Source of the DNA: an uncultured Flavobacteriia bacterium | GTDB lineage: Bacteria; Bacteroidota; Bacteroidia; Flavobacteriales_D; Crocinitomicaceae | Reading direction: 5' to 3' | Assembly: GCA_903928365.1 (NCBI GenBank) | Contig: CAIYQV010000193.1 | Location: 1 to 6,448, forward strand | DNA length: 6,448 bases | Shown: piece after piece, positions 1 through 6,448 of the stretch | Position numbering within the stretch: position 1 is the first letter of the stretch | How the letters are laid out: each line of letters opens with the position of its first letter | Translations under genes and position numbers: made by a program | The notes under the pieces: generated by a model | Told to the model about the DNA's origin: nothing | The model's database searches: none | What the model saw: the letters and a program-made list of their open reading frames with translations, nothing else

Positions 1-404
1 ACAGGATTAGTAGTTTCTTTTCCTTGGGTCTTCTGTTCCGTTGAAACTCGCTCTGTTTCTGATTTTGTTTCTGTTACCGTCTTGTTTTCTGCTACCTGAT
101 CACCAACTTGCTGTTTTGTTGCATCCTGACCAGTAGCCGTTTTAGTGTCGGTCACAGGATTGGTAGTTTCTTTTCCTTGGGTATTCTGTATTGCCGATCC
201 TCGCTCTGTTTCTGATTTTGTTTCTGTTCCTGTCTTGTTCTCCGCTACCTGATCACCAACTTGCTGTTTTGTTGCATCCTGACCGGAAGCCGTTTTAGTG
301 TCGGTCACAGGATTAGAAGTTTCTTTTCCTTGGGTCTTCTGTTCCGTTGAAACTCGCTCTGTTTCTGATTTTGTTTCTGTTCCTGTCTTGTTTTCTGCTA
401 CCTG
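1..404 (-). repeat. Tandem 153-bp (51-residue) in-frame repeats, about 2.6 copies visible
   Basis: Units lie at 404-252, 251-99 and 98 to the left edge (partial), with an exact 153-base period and no length change. Each codes for a 51-residue segment that starts QVAENKT, passes through TETKSETER and TQGKET, and ends GQDATKQQVGD. The unit has no Leu, Ile (except one in unit 2), Cys or aromatic residue and is about one quarter Thr, with much Glu, Lys and Gln. It is therefore probably an extended, disordered or stalk-like linker. By eye the first and third units differ at only 3 of the first 98-99 bases, whereas the middle unit differs from each at 12-13. The array probably continues past the window edge. 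Confidence 0.97.
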
Positions 405-3400
405 AACATTCAATGATTCAGTTCGTTGATTCATCGAACGCTGAGTAGATTCTTTCAAGTTATTCAGTAAGGTTTGTTTCTCCTGACTGCGCTTGTCTCC
501 CGGATTAGACGCGAGATCTGATTGAACTCTTTTCAATTCTGCATCAACGGAAGCGATCAACTTGGTATCCTGCGAATTCAAGTACGCCGCTTTTTGCTCG
601 GCCGTCATACCCTGATTCGAATTGATTTTTTCTGTACGAACCGTATATTCAGGATCTAGTTGAGTGACAAGCTCCGTTTGATTTGTTGCTGTAATCTTAC
701 TTTGCGGACCAGGTGTCTGAGTTTGATTGGCATTATTTTGGGCTACGTTTGATTGCTTGATGGTTGCAATTTGAGTTACTCTGGACTGTATTGTTTCCTC
801 GGTTGTTGATTTTGCCTGCAACAAGGCCGATTTTTGATTATTCAAGGAAACATCCTTTGGGTTTGCTGCAAGTTTATTCTCCAACAATGCCAATTCGGTA
901 TTTACAGCGTTCATCATTCGCTGATCCTCTTTATTCAACGCATCAAGTTTTTGCTGTTCACTTAATTTCGAATCCTTCAAAACAGCATCTTTTCTTGCCG
1001 CATATCCCGGATCGGCCTGAGCAATCATCTCCTGGGCAGTATATGTGCGTGTTTCTGTTTGATTTTGAGTATTAGCATTAGTTGTGGAAGTCTTTCCATT
1101 TTCTTTCGTTTCATTTTTAGCTACAACATCGGAGTTGACCACTGTTCGAATATCCAGTTCGTGCTGCTGAACAAGTGCCGTTAATTCACGCTGGTAATTC
1201 AGGAGCTGTTGACGTTCTGTTTGCTGGTCAGAGGAAAGTCCATTCGTTTTCTCAAGTTTCGTAAGATCTTCCAAACGCTTATTGATCATCCTTAGAGCCT
1301 TTCTTTCATTAGAAAGTTGTTTGTACAATCGATCCTCAGCATTCAGATTGGAATCGTCCTTGATACCTTGATCCGAACTCTTATACTCCTGGTAGATATT
1401 CTGAGCCGATAAATTGTTCACTACGACAACTCGTGTTTTAATCGTAGGGTCGTTCTTTTCGATCGTTGCTACTTGTTGGTCGACGAAAGAATTAAGGGTA
1501 TTTGTATTCGTTTTATCCGTGGATTTGATCGCTTCTCTGGACTTTTCTTCAGAAACAGCAACAAGTGACTTATTGGAAATGGCATCTTTCAGTAATTCCA
1601 TCTGTTCCGTCACAATGAATTTTTCCTGACGCAATTTATCGATGGATTTCTGCACCAGATCACGTTCTTCCTCGATGAGCATTTTCTCTTCTTCTTTCGA
1701 AGCAATCTTAGATTTTATCTCTTCCGCCTCCTTCGATTTCGCAGCATAAAGACTATTGTTTAAAGTCTGGATTTGAATGTCTAGTTCTTTCATGTCACGA
1801 TTAAATGCGTCCACTCTTCCATTCAAAAAAACGATCTGATTGTCATATCGAACTGCCTGATCAACGAGGTTCCCCATCAGATCTGCGGTTGTATCCTTCA
1901 ATACACCTTGAACTAAAATTCGGTTGGAGGAAAGCAAATTCAACGCTGCATCCTGATCACCTTGCGACACTAGACGGTCGAATTCTCCGCTTAACTGTTT
2001 CAACTTATCGATATCCCGAATAGACGTTGCACCAGCCATCACTTGATTGATAGAGTCTCTTAAGCGAGAAAGATCCGCAGAGTAATCCTTGAGTTCTTTT
2101 TGCTCCTCCATCAAAATTTGTGCTTCCTTGAGCAATTTATATTTCTGATCAGCATCTGTCGCATTGCCGGACGCCGCCACTTTTTCCTTGATCTGTTCTT
2201 CCAGTCTTAGAAAATCTGTCGTATTCTCAACGATCAAATTATTAATATTCGAATTGAGCTTATCCGCTCCAACTTTATTATCCAGGCCCTTTTTAATCTG
2301 ATCTTGCAACGTGTATGACACCTCGATCATATTGAGTTTATCCATTCCCAGATCTTTAAGAACAGAATTGGAGGCTTTTTGAGCTTCGATCTTAGCCATG
2401 TCAAATTCCTGAACGTTCACATTCAATTCTCCTCTCTTCTGGACTACCTCCGCAAGAACAGATGAAGGTTCATCTACCGGTTGATCGAACTGATTAACGA
2501 TCTTCACATTCACTATTCCATTCTCATTCAAATGCTGGATCTGTTGTTTCAGCGGTTTGAATTCCTTCATGAAAGGAATGGTCACAATCGAACGAAACTC
2601 ATCTGGTGAATCATTGACTGTCATAACAAATTCATATTTCCCTCCTTTGGGGAAGGTGATCAGGTAGGATCCCTTTTCGTTCGAATTGAATTTCCCTATA
2701 AAATCTCCATTTGAATAATCACGGATCGTAAAATCAATCTTCTTAATGGTAGTGTCGATACTTGACAGGAATTGGCCCTTAACAACGGCCATCTGAATCG
2801 GAACCCTGTCAACCTTCACTTTGTAGACGTGCAGAAACCCTTCCTGACTCTGTCGAGAGGATGCAAAAACAGCATCTTTATTTAATGAATCGACCACATA
2901 AAACACATCATCGTCAGGTGATGAAATGGCAAAATCCATGTTCTCCGGTTTGCCGAACGAATTTGTTTCCTTGTCGTATTTGGATCGAAATACGTCATAC
3001 CCGCCCATCGTATTATGTCCTTTGGAGGAGAAATACAAATAATCACCATCCGGGTGCATGTAAGGAAAATCTTCATCAAACGGAGTGTTCACTTCTCCTG
3101 GCAATGCCTGAGGTTGTCCCCACGAATTATCAGGCAATTTCCTACGGACATAGATATCCTTTCCATTGTCACCGCGTTCACCGTAGCTGGAATAGTAAAT
3201 AACTGTTGGATTGGCAGGAAAATGGATCAACGGAACATGGTTATTCTTTTTATCAATCTTAGTCTGAAATTCCGCTGTTACCAACAAACTTCCTCCGATA
3301 TTACTTAGATCATAAATCCGGAAAAACTTGTCAATGGAGATCTCTTTTTTGTCTGTTACTATGATGTCTGTAATCGTGGTCATCAGACGTTTTCCATTCT

Positions 3401-3830
3401 CACATTCCAGAATTGCTCTGTCTGCATCAAAAACAGGTGTTTCCTTTAATCTCTGCTGATTGTAAAGTTTGTACTCCTTGATTGCATCGTTGAAAAGATA
3501 GGACAGGTGCAACGATTTCCCATAAAAATAATGGAATTCAGGCGGCAAACCGGATGGATTCAATGCCGCATTGCGCAAGTATTTTAGGGACTCTAACTTT
3601 CGATTTGACTGATAAAGCAAACACGCCCCGTATCTGAAATTATAGTCAAAACTCCTTGGATTCAGGGAAAGTAAACGAACGTATAAAGGTGATGCATCCA
3701 GGTATTTTCCGGCATAAAAAAGTTTGTCCGCTTCCAGCTTGAGTTGATCTTCGGTTTGAGCGAAATTCAACCCTGAAAACAGCAAACTGCAAAGCAGCAA
3801 AAAGCACCGGTAATTCAAGACCTTACGCAA
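1..3830 (-). CDS. Secreted TPR/PD40-propeller protein with long coiled-coil and repeat stalk (3' end beyond window)
   Basis: The frame is open from a TTG at 3830 to the left edge, giving at least 1276 residues with no in-frame stop. Residues 1-24 form a signal peptide (basic MRK start, Leu-rich core, cleavage probably NFA|Q). Residues about 28-130 are helical and TPR-like. Residues about 150-340 look like a PD40/WD40-like propeller, with blade motifs IYYSSYG near 211-217, YMHPDGDYLYFSS at 257-269 and VFASSR near 320. Residues about 348-425 resemble a carboxypeptidase-regulatory-like beta-sandwich. Residues about 470-800 are charged and heptad-like, so probably coiled coil. Helical modules follow at about 812-1139, and 51-residue repeats from 1143. 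The order TPR, WD40-like propeller, regulatory-like domain matches the type 9 secretion protein PorE, which then ends in an OmpA-type peptidoglycan-binding domain; any such domain here would lie beyond the left edge. I infer a periplasmic or outer-membrane structural or adaptor role. Exact function is unknown. It follows plsY by 30 bases on the same strand. Confidence 0.92.
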   Translation of the reverse strand, partial: MRKVLNYRCFLLLCSLLFSGLNFAQTEDQLKLEADKLFYAGKYLDASPLYVRLLSLNPRSFDYNFRYGACLLYQSNRKLESLKYLRNAALNPSGLPPEFHYFYGKSLHLSYLFNDAIKEYKLYNQQRLKETPVFDADRAILECENGKRLMTTITDIIVTDKKEISIDKFFRIYDLSNIGGSLLVTAEFQTKIDKKNNHVPLIHFPANPTVIYYSSYGERGDNGKDIYVRRKLPDNSWGQPQALPGEVNTPFDEDFPYMHPDGDYLYFSSKGHNTMGGYDVFRSKYDKETNSFGKPENMDFAISSPDDDVFYVVDSLNKDAVFASSRQSQEGFLHVYKVKVDRVPIQMAVVKGQFLSSIDTTIKKIDFTIRDYSNGDFIGKFNSNEKGSYLITFPKGGKYEFVMTVNDSPDEFRSIVTIPFMKEFKPLKQQIQHLNENGIVNVKIVNQFDQPVDEPSSVLAEVVQKRGELNVNVQEFDMAKIEAQKASNSVLKDLGMDKLNMIEVSYTLQDQIKKGLDNKVGADKLNSNINNLIVENTTDFLRLEEQIKEKVAASGNATDADQKYKLLKEAQILMEEQKELKDYSADLSRLRDSINQVMAGATSIRDIDKLKQLSGEFDRLVSQGDQDAALNLLSSNRILVQGVLKDTTADLMGNLVDQAVRYDNQIVFLNGRVDAFNRDMKELDIQIQTLNNSLYAAKSKEAEEIKSKIASKEEEKMLIEEERDLVQKSIDKLRQEKFIVTEQMELLKDAISNKSLVAVSEEKSREAIKSTDKTNTNTLNSFVDQQVATIEKNDPTIKTRVVVVNNLSAQNIYQEYKSSDQGIKDDSNLNAEDRLYKQLSNERKALRMINKRLEDLTKLEKTNGLSSDQQTERQQLLNYQRELTALVQQHELDIRTVVNSDVVAKNETKENGKTSTTNANTQNQTETRTYTAQEMIAQADPGYAARKDAVLKDSKLSEQQKLDALNKEDQRMMNAVNTELALLENKLAANPKDVSLNNQKSALLQAKSTTEETIQSRVTQIATIKQSNVAQNNANQTQTPGPQSKITATNQTELVTQLDPEYTVRTEKINSNQGMTAEQKAAYLNSQDTKLIASVDAELKRVQSDLASNPGDKRSQEKQTLLNNLKESTQRSMNQRTESLNVQVAENKTGTETKSETERVSTEQKTQGKETSNPVTDTKTASGQDATKQQVGDQVAENKTGTETKSETERGSAIQNTQGKETTNPVTDTKTATGQDATKQQVGDQVAENKTVTETKSETERVSTEQKTQGKETTNP
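414..659 (-). repeat. Helical module, third copy (residues 1058-1139)
   Basis: This is the partner of the module at 771-1016. It opens LDPEY (1058-1062), continues QKAAYLN (1079-1085), VDAEL (1095-1099) and LASNPGD (1106-1112), then K-x-x-LL (1118-1122). It ends just before the 51-residue repeat array begins at residue 1143. The two copies are diverged, with about a quarter of residues identical, so this duplication is much older than the 51-residue array. Confidence 0.8.
771..1016 (-). repeat. Helical module, second copy (residues 939-1020)
   Basis: This segment of about 82 residues matches the segment at 414-659, mostly at a constant 119-residue offset. Shared positions include a D-P-x-Y opening (940-943), QKxxxLN (960-966), VxxEL (976-980), LAxNPxD (987-993) and K-x-x-LL (1000-1004, needing a one-residue gap). 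About 20 positions are identical by eye. Two amphipathic helices separated by the NP turn, i.e. a helical hairpin, are predicted. A Gln/Asn/Thr-rich linker follows (about 1026-1052). Confidence 0.8.
1149..1397 (-). repeat. Possible first, more diverged helical module (residues about 812-894)
   Basis: The segment IYQEYKSS (812-819), followed by a Leu at 829, a helix ending near LEDL (853-856), a turn (KTNGLSS, 861-867) and a second Gln-rich helix with LLNYQREL (876-883), follows the same order and similar spacing as the two later modules. A Tyr-to-Leu spacing of 13 residues is shared with the second copy. It needs small gaps and lacks the DP and NP signatures, so homology is likely but unproven. 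A Thr/Asn/Lys-rich linker (about 904-929) separates it from the second copy. Confidence 0.5.
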
Positions 3831-3860
3831 TACACTTAATTAAGAGAACTTATAGTACGA
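3828..3860 (-). promoter_or_regulatory. Short plsY to propeller-gene gap with a TTG start
   Basis: The 30 bases between the plsY stop and the proposed TTG start (3830-3828) are AT-rich and hold no convincing hairpin terminator or promoter, so read-through transcription is likely. An in-frame TAA at 3842-3840 bars any earlier start. Between it and codon 150 there is no ATG. The TTG at 3830 gives a signal peptide beginning MRKVLNYR. A second TTG at 3818, just after an AAGG stretch, would give MNYR and is the main alternative. AT-rich leaders without a Shine-Dalgarno sequence are normal in this phylum. Confidence 0.7.
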
Positions 3861-4481
3861 TTATTTGCGGGAAAAGTTCATTTTGTTTTCCTCTCCCTTC
3901 AAAAGACGCTTAATATTCTTTCGATGAGCGACGATCACCATGGAACTAACCACTACTCCGAAAGACAACAACCATACCGAATCTGTGCCTACAGCAAATT
4001 TCAGAACGAATGGAAAGAACAGTGCCGCGGTGATCGCTCCAAGCGAGACAAAACGTGACGATATGAACACCAGAAGAAAAATAATCATGGACACGGCAGC
4101 TGCCAATGGAACGATTCCAATGACCACACCCAAGGATGTCGCCACACCTTTGCCTCCTCTGAATCCGGCAAAAACCGGTAACAAATGACCTATCACGGCT
4201 AGAAAAGCGGACCCAATTTGCACTTTAACCAAGAGTTCCTCCGGATTATTCTGAAGTACCAATACAGGAATCAAGGTGGCGGAAACACCTTTAAGAACAT
4301 CGATTAACAAAACAGTAATACCCGGTTTTTTTCCGAGCACACGAAACGTATTGGTAGCGCCTGCATTCTTACTCCCATGTTCCCGAATATCCAATCCATA
4401 ATACACTTTACCAATCCAGACAGCCGTTGGAATGGAACCAAGAAGATATGCCGCAATCAAACTTAAAAGAACCCAGATCAT
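3861..4481 (-). CDS. plsY: Glycerol-3-phosphate acyltransferase PlsY
   Basis: PlsY transfers the acyl group of acyl-phosphate (made by PlsX) to the sn-1 position of glycerol-3-phosphate, giving lysophosphatidic acid, the first membrane-bound step of phospholipid synthesis. The 206-residue length and several hydrophobic segments (about 2-24, 55-76, 88-105, 113-140, 145-163, 168-185) fit this inner-membrane family. Conserved loops are present: GSIPT at 15-19; GSKNAGATN at 36-44 (motif 1); GHLLPVF at 98-104 followed by the glycine-rich GGKGVAT at 109-115 (motif 2, phosphate binding); and HRKNIKRL at 186-193 (motif 3). The short charged tail is typical. The ATG at 4481 overlaps the TGA of the upstream gene, which supports this start and suggests translational coupling. 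The stop is followed after 30 bases by the next gene on the same strand. No key residue appears missing. Confidence 0.97.
   Translation of the reverse strand: MIWVLLSLIAAYLLGSIPTAVWIGKVYYGLDIREHGSKNAGATNTFRVLGKKPGITVLLIDVLKGVSATLIPVLVLQNNPEELLVKVQIGSAFLAVIGHLLPVFAGFRGGKGVATSLGVVIGIVPLAAAVSMIIFLLVFISSRFVSLGAITAALFFPFVLKFAVGTDSVWLLSFGVVVSSMVIVAHRKNIKRLLKGEENKMNFSRK
4478..4481 (-). other. ATGA stop-start overlap between the beta-rich gene and plsY
   Basis: Read on the minus strand, the four bases are ATGA: ATG (4481-4479) starts plsY, and TGA (4480-4478) ends the upstream frame. This arrangement commonly allows terminating ribosomes to reinitiate. No clear Shine-Dalgarno sequence is visible upstream, as is usual in Bacteroidota. 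Confidence 0.93.
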
Positions 4482-6448
4482 TCAAACAATCTTAAGAATT
4501 TGCTAAGATAGATACGTTGCGTGGTTGTTTCATATTTAAAGTTCTTCAATTTTCGTTTATCTTCTTTAATTGCATCGATGGCTTTAGTAAATTCTTCGTC
4601 TCCGGAAATAATCCGCATTTCTCCATCTTTTTTGACCATAGAGTAATCGAAATAGTAATCTCTACCACCCGGAATGTCTATTTGTAATCCAAATTTATCC
4701 GGCGCTGCCTCAGAGTAATTTTGTTGGAAGAATGCACGAAGCGGCACCTGCTTAACAACCGGTTTCTCATACATGTTGAGTAATACAGCTGTGGCAGAAA
4801 CACTAATCAGTCCTCTTTCCTGATTGGAAATCTTATCAAATGACATCAACTTTAAGCCTGTAATCGTGATGGTTTTCTCCAATGGTTCCGGCATCTTACG
4901 AATTTCTCCCTTGATCGTGTAGTCTGATTTGATACGGTCGGCAGTGCGTTGATCTGTCCATTCTACCAGCGCCTGTTCAAATGTTGTTGCCGCAAGGTCC
5001 ATTGGTTTCAAACCTTCAACTGCATTGATACGTGTAGCCACATCTTCCATCAGGCCTTTTTCTATTGGAAAACTAAATCTGGCGGTTAAATTCATAGATG
5101 TTTTACCGTTAGATTGATCGTAATCAGCTGTCCCAACAGCATCCACCGCAACATCGCCGAAATCCATACCAAGACCGATCTTACCTTCACCATGGAGGGA
5201 ACAAGTCTCTGTATGAAGAGATAAGAAATCCCCTTTTTCAGAACGATTCAGCAACTTTTCTTTCGAACCAATTTGAAACTCTTTAGCGTCTGGATTATAT
5301 TGTAACAATCCACTTACTGACATGGAAGGTTGATCATCCCATTTGGTCATAGGAGAGAGGAAAACGGGATAAAGCCTGATACTATCTGTTTGAGGTGAAT
5401 TTCGCCATACAATGCCAGAGAATATGGGATTATTTTCATAATCCACCATATTTGGCACAATTGGGATCTGAATATTGTCCGGATCGATCTTCGCACTAAA
5501 GGTGATCCATGTTTTCGGGAACTTATCACAGGTATGGTTGATACGCGTTGCCCCGGTGAAGATGATAGTTGGAAGAGCAGCCTTCACCGTAACGTCACCA
5601 TAATAATCAAACTGCTTACTCAAATAGAACTTAGCCTCCTGTCCGATCTTACCAACCGCTTCTGTCTGTTGGGTACTATCGACATATATTTTTTCCATGA
5701 AGAAATTCGTAAGTGTACTGTCACGGTCATAATAAGGATAAGTACCCTGACCTTTGTAATCCATTCTTGCCAGGATGTCAAGATCACACTGCACAAAATT
5801 ATGGTATTGGGTAATGTAGTTGGCAGTGATTTGAGCATTGCGAAGCATATCAATCTTTGCTTTTTTGCGGATCACCATTTTCATCGAGTCCGGAAAAATC
5901 CGTGCATCTGCCACATCTACATATTTCACCTGTTCACAGAAGATCGAACGCTGTTTCAAGTCGTATTTTGCCACCGGCACCTTAAAGGTGAGTGAATCCT
6001 GATCAGGATGTAAGGAGAAGAAGTTTGGCCCCACCATATCCATATCTGTTTCAATGGTTATATCCTTCTCTCCTGCTTTATCCAACTGGAGTTCGGCGTA
6101 ATCCATGAACCAGGAGAATCGGTCCATTCGACACATATACTGATTGACAGGGAAATTTACCTGCGAAGTTCCTTTGTTGGATTTAAATTCACCGTTACGC
6201 TCCTTGAATGAGATGTGCGCCTGCACATTATCTGCTTGAAACGCTACCGCACCTTCACCCTCTTCAGCAAACGTATTTTTCAAACTAAAACTGGATGTAT
6301 CCGCATTGATCTCCCATCGGTTGAAACGGTAATTGGAAGAGATCGTAGTGGCTGTTTTAAAATTGAACATTCCACGACCGGTCATACCATTCGGACGAAT
6401 AAGCGCTGTACCACGAAGTTTTGCTTCTCCTTTGAAGAAATTTAAGTC
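4478..6448 (-). CDS. Large beta-strand-rich conserved Bacteroidota protein of unknown function (5' end beyond window)
   Basis: The frame is open from the right edge to a TGA at 4480-4478, giving at least 656 residues. An ATG at 6385 lies inside the frame, but 21 sense codons precede it up to the edge, so it is very unlikely to be the true start and the gene is cut by the window. The protein is dominated by alternating polar and hydrophobic residues typical of long beta-strands. It has aromatic-rich stretches, few cysteines and no obvious transmembrane helix. Recognisable blocks include a VADARIFPD-type motif (about 5890-5930), LRNAQITANYI (about 5810-5855), FYLSKQFDYYGDV (about 5595-5635) and RINHTC (about 5525-5545). 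I associate these blocks with a very large secreted protein family found across Bacteroidota, with some resemblance to OstA/LptA-like beta-taco repeats; this is recall, not a search result. The C-terminal 40 residues are Lys-rich and probably helical. An envelope or periplasmic location is inferred. It overlaps plsY by four bases. Confidence 0.9.
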   Translation of the reverse strand, partial: DLNFFKGEAKLRGTALIRPNGMTGRGMFNFKTATTISSNYRFNRWEINADTSSFSLKNTFAEEGEGAVAFQADNVQAHISFKERNGEFKSNKGTSQVNFPVNQYMCRMDRFSWFMDYAELQLDKAGEKDITIETDMDMVGPNFFSLHPDQDSLTFKVPVAKYDLKQRSIFCEQVKYVDVADARIFPDSMKMVIRKKAKIDMLRNAQITANYITQYHNFVQCDLDILARMDYKGQGTYPYYDRDSTLTNFFMEKIYVDSTQQTEAVGKIGQEAKFYLSKQFDYYGDVTVKAALPTIIFTGATRINHTCDKFPKTWITFSAKIDPDNIQIPIVPNMVDYENNPIFSGIVWRNSPQTDSIRLYPVFLSPMTKWDDQPSMSVSGLLQYNPDAKEFQIGSKEKLLNRSEKGDFLSLHTETCSLHGEGKIGLGMDFGDVAVDAVGTADYDQSNGKTSMNLTARFSFPIEKGLMEDVATRINAVEGLKPMDLAATTFEQALVEWTDQRTADRIKSDYTIKGEIRKMPEPLEKTITITGLKLMSFDKISNQERGLISVSATAVLLNMYEKPVVKQVPLRAFFQQNYSEAAPDKFGLQIDIPGGRDYYFDYSMVKKDGEMRIISGDEEFTKAIDAIKEDKRKLKNFKYETTTQRIYLSKFLRLFE

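Noticed and set aside
1..404. CRISPR-like or noncoding satellite repeat
   Set aside because: The unit is 153 bases with no spacers, the period is a multiple of three, and the frame stays open throughout, so it is a protein repeat.
1..404. Flavobacterial-type O-glycosylation of the Thr-rich repeats (D-S/T followed by a hydrophobic residue or Thr)
   Set aside because: The repeat's Asp-Thr is followed by Lys, which does not fit the consensus, so glycosylation cannot be argued from the sequence.
764..2023. Plus-strand open frames of 71-103 codons
   Set aside because: They are antisense to the coiled-coil and module region, whose repetitive codon use keeps the opposite strand open; no protein family is recognisable.
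2861..3308. Overlapping plus-strand open frames of 113 and 97 codons and a minus-strand frame of 65 codons
   Set aside because: All sit inside the propeller domain coding region in other frames and show irregular, Cys/His/Arg-rich composition without motifs.
3759..3830. Lipoprotein signal with Cys14 as the lipidated residue
   Set aside because: The residues before it are LLL and hydrophobic residues follow it; no small residue sits at -1, so it does not fit a lipobox. A type I signal with cleavage after NFA is a better fit.
3835..3844. Perfect 10-base AT-rich palindrome just before the TTG start
   Set aside because: It is short and AT-rich, and has no second copy or known operator match, so it is readily explained by chance.
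3940..4188. Plus-strand open frame of 82 codons inside plsY
   Set aside because: It is antisense to well-conserved PlsY motifs; its Thr/Asn-rich product looks like a shadow.
5534..5995. Plus-strand open frame of 153 codons
   Set aside because: It lies wholly inside the minus-strand beta-rich gene, has no recognisable domain or start context, and is best explained as an antisense shadow.
1..6448. A new defence, mobile or RNA-guided system
   Set aside because: No nuclease, recombinase, reverse transcriptase, structured RNA, inverted repeat or attachment site could be supported on either strand; all content fits envelope and lipid genes.

Overview
The window looks chromosomal and comes from a Bacteroidota bacterium, most likely Flavobacteriales-like. 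I infer this from the moderate-to-low GC, the lack of Shine-Dalgarno sequences, a TPR plus PD40 propeller protein of the type common in that phylum, and a large beta-rich envelope protein whose motifs I associate with Bacteroidota. Genus and family cannot be fixed from this sequence alone.

Layout: everything that codes is on the minus strand, and the three genes read from right to left as one apparent operon. (1) 6448 to 4478 is the 3' portion, at least 656 codons, of a large beta-strand-rich conserved protein of unknown function; its start lies beyond the right edge. (2) 4481 to 3861 is plsY, the membrane glycerol-3-phosphate acyltransferase. Its ATG overlaps the TGA of the preceding gene in an ATGA junction. 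(3) 3830 to the left edge is a very long open frame of at least 1276 codons. It starts at a TTG 30 bases after plsY and has no stop inside the window. It encodes a secreted protein made of a signal peptide, TPR-like helices, a PD40/WD40-like propeller, a small beta-sandwich, several hundred residues of coiled coil, two or three related helical modules, and finally a tandem array of 51-residue Thr/Glu/Lys/Gln-rich repeats that runs off the left edge.

How the genes fit together: plsY makes lysophosphatidic acid for phospholipid synthesis at the inner membrane. The two flanking proteins look like cell-envelope proteins of the periplasm or outer membrane. The shared operon suggests co-expression of lipid synthesis with envelope construction, but a direct functional link is not shown. 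No operon promoter or terminator is visible; both would lie outside the window.

There are no RNA genes, insertion sequences, CRISPR arrays, phage genes or defence genes that I can support, and no gene-free stretch over 300 bases. The most unusual content is gene 3: a PorE-like N-terminal architecture joined to a long stalk built from nested repeats, with no ATG start upstream of codon 150.
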